This document shows, in pieces, positions 10,578 to 23,734 of a stretch of DNA of 64,000 nucleotides. Source of the stretch: Clarkia xantiana subsp. parviflora. Lineage: Eukaryota > Streptophyta > Magnoliopsida > Myrtales > Onagraceae. Under the pieces are notes generated by a model. The model saw only the letters and a list, made by a program, of their open reading frames with translations. It ran no database searches and was not told the origin of the DNA. Position numbers and translations under genes: made by a program. Where the stretch lies: NCBI GenBank assembly GCA_036873135.1, contig JAPTYO010000007.1:7298763-7362762 (forward strand). The letters run 5' to 3'. Position 1 is the stretch's first letter. Every line of letters starts with the position of its first letter.

Positions 10578-13145
10578 ACAAGGTAGCTATCTGGGAAACG
10601 AGTTTAGCATTGCGGATTTAGTCACAGTAGGGTGTGACATTACCTTAAGATTGGCGTTGCAGCTGGAGAATGCTTAAACAACCGTTATGGTAGAACTGTT
10701 TAGATCAAGTTTATGTCTCTCTCAATGTGATTACGGTGTCAAGCATGAGACAAGGTTATCTGGAGGCAGTGAAGTTATGAGCTTTGAGATGGATGCAGGT
10801 CCCCGCCACTTCATACTTTGCATAAAATGCTTATTCATATGGAGTTACAGAGAAGAAATGCTTCATATGTTGATAATTAGTTGCTTACTGGCTTATCTGG
10901 AGTTCTTAGCCTTTAAGATTATGGAAGATGGTGGTACTGTCTAGACACATGCAATACTCTATGGAAGACATGCTGCCAAGTTCATAGAAAAATATGATTC
11001 TAGAGAATCTTAGAAGATTTATGATATATCTAAGAATCTAGAAGGATCAATACACGTTCGTTGACACATACAAGTTTGGAACTAAAAAAAATGCTCTTTT
11101 TTTTGTGAGCATCCATGTCATGTAGTGCTTTGCTGTTGAGTTCGGTTTTTATTGCTTATATATATACTTTGTAATGCATAACCATATAGATTGATCCATC
11201 TGCGCTGCAAATGCTTTGCTGATTAGTCTAATTCACTTTGTTTCGTATCTGGCCAGGTGTATATATGGAGACCTGGGTTTCTACTATGTGTAATGTGCAC
11301 AAGCTGCCCAGAAAATATCAGGTACTAATCTTCATAACACAAACATATCAAAGATCTGGACGTTGTTTTCGATGCCAGTGTTGTAGCATTAGTCATCAAC
11401 TTTAATCAGGATTTTTTTTTTTTTTTTTTTTTTTATAATTGAAATGGAATCACTATCAAGGTAAAAATTGTCATGTCAATTAATGCAACTATTTTACCAG
11501 AATGATCCACATTTACTTCTTGGAGTTGTTACTATACTGCTGCCAGGCATGAAGCTCTTGAGGAAATATTGCGCTTATTTTCGATTTAGCTCTTTAAAAT
11601 TTAACTGCTGCTATATGGTTTCACTTACTGTTTTTCTCTACCTTTACCATTAACAGGGCGACGCTCAGGGAATGACACTTTCTCTCAAGGATGGAGAAAT
11701 CTGAAAACCGGAGGACTTCTGCTTGATGAGATTGAAATTTTACACAAATTAAAAAATTGGTAAACATGATGCTTACCAGAAAAATTGGTAAACATGATAC
11801 ATTATGATAAACCTTTATACTACTTTATGTTTTTTGTTTCCCACGCACTTCATCGAGAGAGCAGCACCGTAACATGTGAGTAGGTTTGAGAACCATACTA
11901 TGTTTCACAAGTACCGTATTTATAGGTCTAAAAAATGTGAGGGTGGAGACAGGGTTGAAACGAAATCCGGTTGGTTCGAAAAACTGTTGAAAATCGACCC
12001 AATTTGAACTGAAAAACAGAACCAACAATGTTTGGTACAGTTTTCGGGCTGATTTTTCTTTTTTTGTTCGGTTTTTCGGACATGTTTGGTCTTTTATCTT
12101 TGAGATCTGTGGGATCGAACCAACTGTTAGACTAATTATATATATATACAATTTATATTATATTTTTTAGTATTAATCAATTTAATTAATTTTTGATAAA
12201 GAAATAATTAACTAGTTCATTATAAATTGCAAAAGAGATACTTGTGACGATTTTTCTCCTATTTTTATTTTATTTGATTGTATTAATAGACATTATTTAT
12301 TTTTTGATTAGTTATGGTCTATAGAAATCATAAACATTTTAAATTAATAGGTACTTTCAGGTTTTCCTTTAAACTAAAAGATTGTATCGAAAACTTGTAT
12401 TATAAATGGATGGTTTATTTTTCTTTACACGATAGTAGGTTATGTTTGTGGAAAAACGTGGTTGATAATAGAGATACACAAATAAAAAAATTGGTTCGAC
12501 CGAATCGGTTTCCCCTAGATTGGAGAGAACTTTCAAAAGGGTAATGTTGGTACATATTTTCAAAAACTTTATACCAAAAAACAAATGGAAATATGAGGGC
12601 AAAATAGAAATTTCACTTAATTGTGCAATATGGTAAGGAAAGTTTGGATTTAAATATGTTTCTGTTAAATTCTAGTTGAATTTGCAGCTGTTAAATTATG
12701 AAATTTAACTATTAAGAGAGAAACTTGATAACATATGTATCGTTACACAAATCTCGATATACGTAATCTAATTGATTGAAATTTTGATTGTATTTGTGTT
12801 TAGGGTAATTAGTTGACTTAAATACTTAATTATGGGGCTAATTACAATATCATTAAACATTAGTTCAATATGTAAAATCTTAAGATTCAGGGATCAATAT
12901 GAGACTAAAAAAAGTGAAAGCCATTGTTTGTAGTAAGGACAGAAGGCCTATTTCTCGTCAACAGCATATTTTATTTTTTAAAAGAATGAATCTAAAATTG
13001 ACAGGTGGCATATAACCACCAAACAGTCCAAACGTCAACGATATCAGCAGAGAAAAGGCGCGACTGTTCATTTGTTCTACTCCCCTCCCCTCATCTCGTC
13101 TACTTCCTCTTCCTTCCACGCCGGAAAGTCGTAACCTCGCCGGAG

Positions 13146-13712
13146 ATGACCACGTACGGCACCATCCCGACCTCGTCGGAGCCGTCGCAGCTTTCGTATG
13201 TCTCCCGCGCGAAGGAGAAGATCTGGTCCAGCTTCGCTGAGCGGCGACCATGGAAGCAGATGATCGACATCCACTCGATCAAGCTCCCGTCGAGCTTCTC
13301 CGACGCCCTCGGGAGGTTCCGGACGAACCTAGGCTTCTTTCGCGTGAACTACGCCATTGTTGTCCTCTTAATCATCTTCTTCTGCCTCCTCTGGCACCCG
13401 ATCTCGCTCATCGTGTTCTCCGCCATGACGCTGCTTTGGGTATTTTTCTACTTCCTGAGGGACGAGCCACTGGCCGTCTTCGGCCGCACGATTAACGATC
13501 GCATCGTGCTAATTGTGCTGTCAGTGCTGACGCTCCTGTTCCTGTTCCTGACGAGCGCGACCTGGAATATACTGCTGGCGCTTCTGATCGCGGCAGTGGT
13601 GGTGGTTGTGCACGCGGTGCTGAGGAAGACGGACGATCTGTTCAACGATGAGGAAGGAGCTGGGTTGATGCCTGGAGTTGGGTACCGCCTCGGAGCTTCG
13701 TCTTCCTCTTGA
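13146..13712 (+). CDS. PRA1 family protein (group F-like)
   Basis: A single exon of 188 residues, as usual for plant PRA1 genes. The ATG at 13146 (MTTYGTIPTSS) follows a CT-rich leader; an open frame continues upstream but has no better start. Seen: a cytosolic N-terminus with RAKEKIWSSFAERRPWKQM, the PRA1 core with F.TNLGFFRVNYAIV and WHPISLIVF, two paired hydrophobic regions (about 78-112 and 122-160), and an acidic tail DDLFNDEEGAG. Known: PRA1 proteins sit in ER, Golgi and endosomal membranes and bind prenylated Rab GTPases. The coding sequence is clearly richer in G and C at third positions than its neighbours, which is common in intronless genes of this kind. Confidence 0.93.
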   Translation: MTTYGTIPTSSEPSQLSYVSRAKEKIWSSFAERRPWKQMIDIHSIKLPSSFSDALGRFRTNLGFFRVNYAIVVLLIIFFCLLWHPISLIVFSAMTLLWVFFYFLRDEPLAVFGRTINDRIVLIVLSVLTLLFLFLTSATWNILLALLIAAVVVVVHAVLRKTDDLFNDEEGAGLMPGVGYRLGASSSS

Positions 13713-14101
13713 ATTTGACGGTTTGGCTTTGGCTTGCTGCCTGCTTTGTGATTTTTTTCCATTGTTTGCATTGATTGAATCGCCAAACCACTATGTGTGT
13801 ACAATTTACTGTCATCAATTTTTTTTTTTGGCCAAAGATTTACTGTCATCAATTGAATTCAGCATTTTGGTGTGATTCTTGCTTTTACTGTGGCAGTAAC
13901 TTCCCAGTAATGGTAACTTAACTTTCACTAATGGAGTTATGGGTAGGGGTGTCATTCCAACCGAGCCTAGGCGAACTATAATAAGTGCTTCGAGCTCAAA
14001 TTCGAACTCGATCGACTGCCCTTGATTTTTAGGTTGGAGCACCTTCTAAAGCAATTTTTGGTACATAAGTACATTAAAATAAAGGGAATAGAACCCTAAA
14101 A

Positions 14102-14798
14102 AGTGTCCCAATTTTGATCCATGTGTTAGTTTGATGTCTGATGTTGAAATTCATTGTCCCAATTTTTATATATGTTGCTATTTGGTGTCTCCGTGAAGTT
14201 TTGGGGTTACATTGAACGGAATCGCACGTGATGGTCATGTGAGTGGTAAATTTTCAAAATCCAAAAAATATCCCCGACCAGAATTAGGGTTCCGGCCGAC
14301 TCCGACCAAACCCATCCGATTCCGGCTGATTGCGGCCAAACCCACCCGATTCTGGCCTATTGCGGCCAAACCCACCCCTATTCCGGCCGATTACGGCTGA
14401 ACCCACCCCGATTCCAACTTATTGCGGTCAAACCCACCCGATTCCGGTCGATTACGGTCAAACCCACCCCGATTCCGGCCAAACCCATCCTGATTCCGGC
14501 CGATACGACCAATTTCGGCCTATTCTGGTCGATTTAGGGTTAAGCAGCTCTGATTTAGGATTTAGAGTTTCGACCGATTCCGGCCGATTGGAGGTGGGTG
14601 GCCGGAGGCGGGGTGGGTGGCAGGAATCGAAAGGTTATAAAAAAAAGGGCAAAATAGTATTTTCAACTAAATTTGTTAAACTTAAACCCAACATCTAAAA
14701 GAAAACTAAATAGGCACAAAACTGAAAATTTGGACACCAAATATCAACGTTTTAAAATTGAGACACCAAACTGATATTCGGATCAAAATTGGGACACT
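14102..14798. mobile_element. 697-bp element with 19-bp perfect TIR and GC-rich minisatellite core
   Basis: AGTGTCCCAATTTTGATCC at 14102-14120 is matched exactly in reverse at 14780-14798. Inner sequence also pairs (GGTGTCTCC against GAGACACCAAA). The centre (about 14281-14590) is an imperfect tandem array of CCGATTCCGGCC...AAACCCACCC units. A related element lies at 36272-36829. No transposase. Confidence 0.75.
14281..14590. repeat. Imperfect minisatellite, about 39-bp unit
   Basis: Repeated CCGATTCCGGCYGATTRCGG CCAAACCCACCC blocks, with several truncated units. The array produces apparent Pro-rich open frames, which are artefacts of the repeat. Confidence 0.8.
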
Positions 14799-16408
14799 CG
14801 GGTCAAAATAAGATGTAGCTCAACTTGGATCATCAAAATTGAATATTTGCTCGAGCTTGGATCAATAGGCTCACAAACTGCTCGAGCCGAGCATTTATTT
14901 AACAAATTTAATTCAAAATTATTTTTCTACGAAAATAAATAGATTGTTAGTGGCAATTTTAAGTATATCATTCTACGTAATATTCAAATTTTGTTCAACT
15001 AAATTATATAAGAATAAACGTTCATAACCACTCGACCATCCGTGATTGTATTTTAATTCAGATATTAGGGTTTCAGGTTTGATTAATAGTTTAATAGTTT
15101 GCGATACTTTCCTTATGATAATAGCCATATCACAATGATAAGTATTTATAACCATGTAATATGATGTTGTGGTTCAACGCCTTAAATAAATATCAGAGTT
15201 TCAATCCCCGCTAAACAATGAGAATATAAAAATATTCATAGTTAGCACTTTATCCCGTACGGACTGATTCGTTGCGAGTGGAGATTAGTTTAGTTATAAA
15301 ACGAACATGGATACAACTGCTGTTTGTTTTCCTGATGAGGGCCTCTTAGTTCATTCATATCAGAGATAACATGATGCGCCCAATACGGAGTGGTAAATGT
15401 TTGATTGGGCCGACCGAAAAGAGAAGGGCGTTATTTTGCTGTCGGAAGTAGAACTACCCTAAGTATTGGGTTGGGTTATTTGGGCCATTTACGCAAGTCA
15501 ATACTGTCAATGTAGGCCGTTGATTGACTTTAAAATGCAAAATAGTAAATACAGATGATAATTAATTATTTTAACTTAAAAAATAAAGTTGGTTGGACTA
15601 ACGCTGAACTGCTTTCTCAACACGATCAAGTCTTTGGTAAAGAGTATTAATATTAACACTTGGATATTGCGGAAGCAATATTGTAATATTAAAAAAAAAA
15701 AAAAATTAAAAGAGACTAATAAGCAAGTCGCAATATGAATTTTGACCGATTTATAAATTACTATCCAAACATTTTACTTTTATAATTTGCTATCATAACT
15801 TTTAATCGTTGATTAGATTACTATATTTATTATAACTTCTGTTAATTGGATAAAAAATAAGTATGTTCAATACTAAGCGGTCTTTTGATGTGTTGTCATT
15901 ATGAATTCGTAAAATAATTGAAACAATTGCTGCAAAATATCATTTGAGACGGGTGTATGTTCAATTAAGCATCAAATTAGACATATTTCATAGTAAAAAT
16001 TTAAATTTATTACTAGATCCCTATTTAAGTGCATGTTAGAATACTTTAGACTTCGAATAAAATAAGTCGAGTCGAACATGTAGATATTCGACTCGAGACG
16101 GGTTGTTTACAGCCCCTACTAGTGTAGTTGGGCCGAAAATATAGAAAGTGGAATATTGTTTTTTGCCATCAGAATTAATTTTATTTGAATCCATTACAGA
16201 ACACAGAAGATATCAGATCATTACTGTCATTCTTCCATTCTCATCTCTCTCTCTCTCGCGCTCGATTCACCTCCGCTTCTCTCTCGCTCGGTGGTGTCTG
16301 CGTCGTCTTTTACTGCGAACACTCATCTATCTCTCTATGCATATTTAATTCAAAAACGAACCCAGTCACAGCAAAGTACAGAGGCAATTTGATAGCCGCT
16401 TTTCCAAA

Positions 16409-19400
16409 ATGTTTGGGGGCCCATCCAAGCTCGGCCGCGGTGGCGGCGCCGGCCGAGGATTCGACGGAGGTCCTAAGCGCTTACCCTCGCTATCCCAACC
16501 TATCCGCCCCCCAGGGCCGCCGCATGGCCGCCTCTCCATGCCCGGTCCACGTAACCGCACCCCTGCCCCTCCGGCGGCTCCGCCGGCGGTCGAGGAGACT
16601 TTCAGTCTTGTATCCGGGAAAAACCCTCTTGCTTTCGCTATGATCATTCGGCTTGCCCCGGATTTGATTGAGGAAATCAGGCGATTGGAAGCGCAAGGTG
16701 GAGCTGCCAGGATCAAATTTGATACCAATCCGAACAATTCAAGTGGCAACGTAAGTCCAATAGAATTGTGGGACTTGGATTTAGGGTAGAATTTTCATTG
16801 GCAGATACTTAGCCGTGGTTTGTCTACTAGTAGGAATCAACACAATTTGATCAGCTTTTAGTTTAAATAGCTGCTTCCTCTTGATGCTGAATCGAGATAA
16901 CTTGTTAGTCATTAGAAGGTGGCGTTATCTTTAACTCATGCCTTAACCAATAAAACTCGTCTTCAGCCTCTAGAGTATATAGAACATGGGACAGCTACTG
17001 TTAAGTTGCATTTCTTTTAGCTTTGTTTTTCTTCCTCGACTTTTAGATGAAACTACATTTTAATGGCCAGCTCTGCTCAAAAGATTGAGCCTTTAAGTTA
17101 GTACTTGTTTCCAAATCGACAAATTAGCACAGGAATCTGTAATTGCCTATACATGATTCTTTTGTAACTCAGATAGTGCTACTAAGGTAGGATATTTTTT
17201 GGTATTCCCTGATTGTTCACTGTGTTTGTCCTTTGCTAGATATAGCCCATTGCAATTGCAATAGTGTTTTTTAGCTGATTGGACACGGTTCCCCTTTTGT
17301 AAATTGTAATTCTTTTCTGCTTTATTGCTCTGCTTCACGTGGTGGAGCGATTAAGCTACAAGGTGACATGAATTTTGAGATGCAATGTTGTGCACATTGT
17401 GATTTCTAAATGTCAGGAACAGTACCAGGCTTTCTAGTGAATCATTATATACTTCCTGGTGTCTAATGATGGATTAGACAATGCAGTTCTTAGTGGGGAT
17501 GAAACACTTTCCAATAATTTTTTAGTTCTTTTCTTTGGTAATTCAATAACCATTAAGTGGATATTACAGTTCAACATAAGTAGAATGCTCCGATGGGGGC
17601 ATATATTGATTGCAACAGTGATGGAAAGAAGGGGTTGATTATTGATACTTGATGTACCAGTTTCGTTTTCTTGTGTTGTGATGTCTCATCAGAAGTAAAT
17701 GATATTGGATTGTTTAGAAAATCCAACTAGAATCTGCTACCCGAAAGACGAAACAACACAACTGGTCCTTTAGTTGCAATGAGGTTTACTGTGCTACTCA
17801 CATTAATGTGTTGGTTTATTGCAGTTACTGAGGAAAACTATAGGAATTCAAGCATATAAGCTTCAGATGTTTCTCTTAGGAATTTTGTTGGATATAGTGT
17901 AATTACGATCTGGTAGAAATATCAATATATACTACATACTCTATCGTGCTTGGGTGCTAATATATTTTTTATTTACTGGTCTACCCTTATTCATTATTTG
18001 ATGAAATGCTTTCTTTTGACATACTATAGCAGGTTATTGATGTGGGAGGTAAAGAATTCCGTTTCACATGGTCTAAGGAGTTTGGTGACCTTTGTGACAT
18101 ATATGAAGAGAGGCAAAAAGGTGAGGATGGAAATGGTTTACTTGTTGAATCCGGAAGTGCATGGCGCAAGCTGAATGTGCAGCGTGTCTTGGATGAGTCA
18201 ACCACAAACCATGTCAAGATGCGCTCTGTTGAAGCTGAGCGCAAGAAAGAACTGCGGAAGTAAGCATTTATCTCTGCTTAGATAAGTTTAACATGCTTCT
18301 CAACTGAATATACCCATTTTTGTTGGAGTAATTTATCAATTTGTTTTTTCTACTCTTTTAGGCAGAACATTAAAAATTTCCACTTTGTTGACGTAAATGA
18401 GATAATCATGCTAGATGCTACGTATTCTGATTTGCTGCTTGGACTTGTGAATATTTGGTTTGGCTTAGAATATGCCACTTGTTGAGCTAGAGCTAGTATT
18501 GGCCAAGTATGTTTATGGGGTAGGTCTGAGTATTTTAAATTTAAGGCTAATAAGAAAAGGTGAGAGCCTGGAGGAATAGATTCTGTACAACTGGATATTA
18601 ATTCAAGCAAACCAAGCAGATCTTCATATGAATCACGAATACTACCATCAGTTCATGACTACAGGTGTACTATTTGCTCTTTTTTTGTCTTATTGTGCTT
18701 CCTATTTTTATTGCATATATTTTTGTGGACTTGTTTGTGAATTGGCTGATGGGTCTATTTTTCTTGATGCAGGACTATTATCTTAGACAATGGCAAACCT
18801 TCTATGAAAAAACAAGTACCAGCTTCAGATGGTAACTCCTTTGCCCAACATGAGTTTTCGTCATTAGTCAGAATATTCCCGCTTGCATACTTCCATTTTC
18901 CATCGTCTTCTGCATACCTTTGTGGATTATACAGTATAATTCTATAAACTATGCTCTAAGTTTTATTTTCGTGTTCTAGCTAACCCATGGAGAACAGGTT
19001 TTAAGAAGAAAGAGCCGCCTCCTAAAAAACGGAAAGTAGATACACCACTTGGTAAATCTTTGTTTTTTGTTTTTGTTTTTTCTAATTTAATGCATTTCGT
19101 GATGTATAATCATTTTATGGCGGTTTTGTCATCACAAGTACTGATACTTTTTTTTTTTTGTTCTTCGTGAAGTTCCTTCTGGAGCAGCTGTCAAGCCAAC
19201 ACAGAAGTCGGGATCAACACCATCATCTTCAAAACCTGTTGGAAAGGGCCCACGTTCAGTCTCGCCTCTGCCATCTCCTCAGGACCCATTCCAAGCGGTG
19301 GCTTCTCCCCTGAGTGGTATAAATATATCAAAGGCTACTGAAGAGATTATTGTGCCTACCCAGCTGCGCAAGGAAGATTCTGATAGAGATGTATCGATCA

Positions 19401-22400
19401 AGTTTAGTGGATTACAGGATAAATCAAGTTCCAAATTAGAACTTGGGGCTAAGCCTCCTACTGATTTGCAGAGTATGATAACAAGTCTCTTGAAGGAAAA
19501 CCCAAAGGGAATGAGCCTCAAGGTTAGTTTCTCCTACATTTCTTTCTATTTGGAGTATCTGTAAATCTCATGATAGGCACCAAAGATTAGTGAACCTAGA
19601 TAGGGATTTCTTTTGACGTAATAACATGTTGATTTATTAAAAATGTTAGAAAACAGACATTGGTTATTGTAGGAACATGGGATTTTCAGCACTTATAGCT
19701 TATGCTTGTAAGTTAGATATGGGTGTTTAAGCACAAAACAATGATAAATTCAGACTACGGATGCAGGCTATCTTCTTTGTGGGTATATCTATTCTGCGCT
19801 ATAGCTCTCTTACATTTTTTTTTCATGTATTTCTTTGCTTGATTTATCCAGGCCTTGGAGAAAGCGATTGGAGATACATTTCCAAGCTCCGGGAAAAAGA
19901 TTGAGCCTATTCTAAAGAGAGTGAGTGATATAATCCATTTTCTATTGCTTATCCCCCAGAAAATAAAATGGGTCAAATAACAAATTACTAGCAGAACTTC
20001 TGATTGATGTGTTGGCTGCTATCTGTACATTTTTTACGACATCTAACTAGCTATACTAATACATAAGTGCATTCTGCTAGCTCCATTCCGTCCATTTTAT
20101 GTCGGGCGCAAAATGCATACTGGTCCACATGTTTCTTCCAATCAGGGCGCTATATATACATTTTCTGTCCAAGTTGCATTTTAGTGTTAGTTTAGTTGGC
20201 AAAAATCACATCAGTCATAAGTTAGCAAGCAGCACATCAGTCATAAGTTCCACTTAAGAAATTGGTATTTACCCCTTAAGAAATTGATCTAATTTTTTTC
20301 GTTTCTGTGATCAGATTGCTGTATATCAAGCTCCTGGAAGGTATGTGTTAAAACAAGGACCTGAGATAGAAGGCACCAAAGGTCCATCTCCAGGAAGGAC
20401 TAGGTATGTTAAAAGTATCGAATAAGTGCAAATGATCAATGAAGTGAAAGTTTTTGTTGATTAATTTTGTGTGTGAACGTTAGTGTTTATTCTGATCCAT
20501 ATGTCGTCTCTCTCCAGTTCATTCGATGATAGCAATATTCAAATACCGACATCTGCATCGGAACCTACATTTGATACGGAAGTAAGGCAAGAGGAAGGAC
20601 TTGCCGAACCAAACATCACAGAATTCGATGCCTCAGAAAATATTGATATCGAGCAGCATTCTCCAGACATATTGGGGGACAAGAAGGATTCTGTTAGAGA
20701 CAGCTCCAGTGACAGTGAAAGCTCCAGTGACAGCGACAGTGCGAGCAGTGACAGTGGAAGCGACAGCCCGAGCGGCAGCCGGAGCCGGAGCAAGAGCCTA
20801 ACTCCGGTCAGTGAAAGTGCTGATTCGTCGAGTAAGGAAGGGTCTGATGAGGAAGTCGATATTATCTCTGATGACGATAAACCAAAGCCAAGTCAAGATC
20901 CAGGGCCTGTGGCACCTTCACCGCAGATTCCGAACGGTAATGACTCGGATATTGTCGATATTGACGGAGATTTGAACGAGGAACGTCCGGAAGGTGGTTC
21001 GCCGAATCGAGATGAGATCGAGGCGAGTCAGAATCTGATCGGGAGTTTGTTCGGTGAAGACGATTCTGCTTTTGGTGGGCCCAGCCCTACTTTGCCAGAT
21101 AAGTCGAAAAGGGGGACTGATACTCGGAACGACGATTTCGGAACCAGACACGTAAAACGTTCGAGAGTGGAGAATGCGACAGCTCGCTATTCTTCAAGCC
21201 CCCGCGATTCAACTCCTGGTCAGAGTCGTGAAATGACGAAACTACCCTTGAACCAGACAGTTCCTGGGAAGTTCAGTAACTTGCCTCCGCAGCAACCGAT
21301 GCAGAGGTTGTCAGGTCAGCAGCCAACAAGAACGAGCTACGATTCATCATGGAGAGTCAATAAGCATAGTGGACTTGGTGAGAGTTCGGGTCAGTTGGGT
21401 GCTTTCTCCGATGCCGATTTGGGTCGGTCCTCGAAAGGTACTCCGGAAAGTTACGGGCCGAGGCCGATTCGTAGTGGGCCCAGCGGAAGACATTCTCTTC
21501 CATCTGAGTCACATAAGAATTTGGGACCGACTTTTAAGGAATCTCCACGTGTCAATGGGAGAGGTCCTGTACTGCAACGGGAGGTGTCGGATTTGGAGTT
21601 GGGCGAGCTACGTGAGCCGATTCCCGAAGAAGGTCCCGCGAAGAAGACATTTGAACAAAGAGGTTTGTTTATCGATACCCGACCGAAACCTCCATCGAAA
21701 TCGGAGAACTTTCCGAGGCAAAGAATGCTCGAGCAACAAGATGATGAGGTGGCAACTCTGCAGATTCCTTCAAGGGTAACTAGCGTAAATGGGATTGCCC
21801 CAGTGAGTAAAATTGCGGAAGTCAAGTTTAAAAACAACGGAATCCTTGCAGCCCAAGGAATCGTTTCTGACAAGGATGGCCCGCCAAAGATGGATAACAG
21901 AACAGCGGTTGCTCCTCATCGGACAAAGAAAGAAACAAGAACACAATTGTTAGTTACCAACGGCGGCCAGAAGAGGAAAGAATCTTCCTCCGACGAAAAT
22001 AGCTGCTCATACTTAAAGTACGAGAAAAACGAGCCCGAGCTTAAAGGGCGAATCAGAGATTTATCTCAGTAAGTTCATCCATCATTTTGTTTTTTCAAAA
22101 CCTTTCAGTAAAAATCGAATTTTTCTTAATTTTCTTTGCGTTGCAGGTACTGGGAGTATGTGCAGGAGTATCGCGATAAATACGATAGTTACTCCTCGTT
22201 AAACAAGGTGCTCGAGAGCTACAGGTATCGTTTCGTATTCAATTTTTTCTTTTAAACGAGAGGTGCTTTTGATTTTATAAGAAGGAACTTAGATTATGTG
22301 TGGGTGTGTTTCTTTACAGAGAAGATTTCCTTAATCATGCTCGGGAGCTTGATAATGCAAGGGGAAGAAGAGACAGTGATAGATACAACGACATCAAATC

Positions 22401-22685
22401 GCAGATAATGGAATCTTACCGCAAATGTGGAACGGTCCGTTAATTTCTTCTTACCGGTAATGAGTGATCGGATAAACATGTTGACCCGAGTTATTTTTTG
22501 ATGCAGAAACACAAGAGGTTGAAGAAAATATTTACAGTGCTTCATGAAGAGTTGAAGGTATGTAATGTTTACTGTCGGAATACAATTTTCGGTATTAGGT
22601 GTAACTCGGGGTTTATTTTTTGTTCGTTTTGCAGCATCTAAAGCGAATGATCACGGATTTCGCACAAGTAAATTCGAAGGATTGA
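16409..22685 (+). CDS. ELL-type transcription elongation factor (ELL N-domain plus Occludin/ELL domain)
   Basis: Twelve exons: 16409-16750, 18033-18259, 18773-18831, 18980-19051, 19173-19522, 19852-19920, 20315-20403, 20518-22068, 22147-22224, 22320-22434, 22507-22557 and 22635-22685, giving 1017 residues. Seen: a Gly/Pro-rich N-terminus; an ELL-like N-terminal region (VIDVGGKEFRFTW); a nuclear signal PPPKKRKV near residue 225; a winged-helix-like block from ENPKGMSLK to QAPGRYVLK; a long acidic Ser-rich disordered exon with (S/D)n runs; and a C-terminal helical Occludin/ELL domain from QYWEYVQEYRDKYDSY to HLKRMITDF. Known: animal ELL raises the rate of RNA polymerase II and joins the super elongation complex. 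The domain match is good, but plant members are poorly characterised, so function is inferred. A cryptic acceptor at 18360 is skipped because it breaks the frame. Confidence 0.85.
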
Positions 22686-23734
22686 GTTTGTGCATAGTTG
22701 ATTGAATTATGGTATAATTGCTTCGTTTTCGGGTTTTAACAAGAGAATCGAAGAAGCGTAAAATGTAGCAGATGTCCGTTATTTAAGGAGAAGATGAAGA
22801 ATCCTTTGACGCTGCTGTGTTTCCAATTTTGTAGGGTCAGTTCAGTTACTACCACTTAAGCTGCTGTTCCTTTCTCTGTGTCTTCTTATATTGGTGGTGT
22901 GTTCTAAGGTACAGTAAAAGTGTAAATTAACCAACCATTTAATTGTAGCACTATGTGTCAGTGTACATATATAATTAACTGCTGTTCATCATCTCCCAAA
23001 GTTAGAACTGTTAATCTACAATTAACTAACTTAATACAACACATTTGTGTTATGGACTTGGAGTTTTGATGCTTCTAGCGGAATTGATCAGTGCAGCATC
23101 CAACCAATTCGATGTTGGATCTGCCGTCTATTACATCTAAATTCATTCTCGATAATCTAACTTGTACTGCACACATAGACACTAGATACTACTCTACATC
23201 CAGAATGAGTCGTGATTATGAGTCTTGTACCTTAGAGCAGCTTGATTAATTTTCGGCATGTCTTGAATGTACTATTAGTAGGGAGAAAGTTCCACATCCG
23301 TCACGGTGTGTCTGACGTATTCTCCTACCTCTTAAAAGACTTTCATTATAGAAGCTATTTTGAATGTCGTAAACGCTGATAGGACTTGGATTCACACCAC
23401 TTTTTTCAGATCCGTGACAATAGCATGAAACATGGTTTACCGTGTTCTTATTTGTGAAAATGACACAAGTCAGGTAGCCTTTGGTTTGCCGGTTTTAAGA
23501 GACCCATCAAATACCATAAATGTCCAGAGTCAATTTATCATGCTTCTCAAGCACCACATTTGTGGTATATTTGCATTTTTCGAAGCCCTAAATGTAAATC
23601 ACATACAAAAATTGATAGTAGCAATGGTTGTATGCAAATTATAGGTGCAACTAAAAGAAATTTATTTAAAGTTTTATTTATATTATAATTAAGTCATCCC
23701 TAATACTAATAATAATTAAAAAGATCAAGTAATT

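Larger units (their letters stand above)
8486..13145. other. Long intergenic stretch, no coding gene recognised
   Basis: It begins with the FLX-like 3' UTR. Open frames of up to 146 codons (8510-8950) are low-complexity, hydrophobic and lack splice partners. Contents seen: a 66-bp tandem duplication (9711-9846), a possible solo LTR (10183-10577), a poly-T run near 11410, and diverged stretches with CGGTTTTTCGG-like repeats (11950-12530). PRA1 promoter sequence should lie just before 13146. Confidence 0.55.
13944..16121. mobile_element. Decayed hAT-like element with TAGGGG termini
   Basis: The left end is TAGGGGTGTCATTCCAACCG. The right end read in reverse is TAGGGGCTGTAAACAACCCG. Both ends are followed by CGAGCTCGAA/ACTCGAGT-like subterminal motifs. 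No transposase frame is visible and the flanks show no target duplication I can defend, so these could be ends of two different elements. Confidence 0.4.
13713..16408. other. Intergenic, filled by transposon relics
   Basis: PRA1 3' UTR, then a decayed element with TAGGGG termini (13944-16121) in which the TIR element 14102-14798 sits. The ELL-like leader, with a CT-rich tract, starts near 16200. No gene is seen. Confidence 0.6.

Noticed and set aside
11825..12151. 108-codon minus-strand frame
   Set aside because: It lies in a diverged relic with CGGTTTTTCGG-type repeats and shows no recognisable domain.
13077..13852. Several minus-strand frames opposite PRA1
   Set aside because: They are antisense shadows of a GC-rich intronless gene; the plus-strand frame has the PRA1 core.
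14212..14698. Pro-rich open frames over the 14.2-14.7 kb region
   Set aside because: They follow the period of the GC-rich minisatellite inside a TIR element and have no start context or splice partners.
18362..18392. A possible extra ELL-like exon after the acceptor at 18360
   Set aside because: Joining 18259 directly to 18773 gives an uninterrupted frame; the extra segment would disturb it before ILDNGKPSM.
20539..20793. Leu/Ser-rich minus-strand frame
   Set aside because: Antisense of the Ser/Asp repeat tract in the ELL-like exon.
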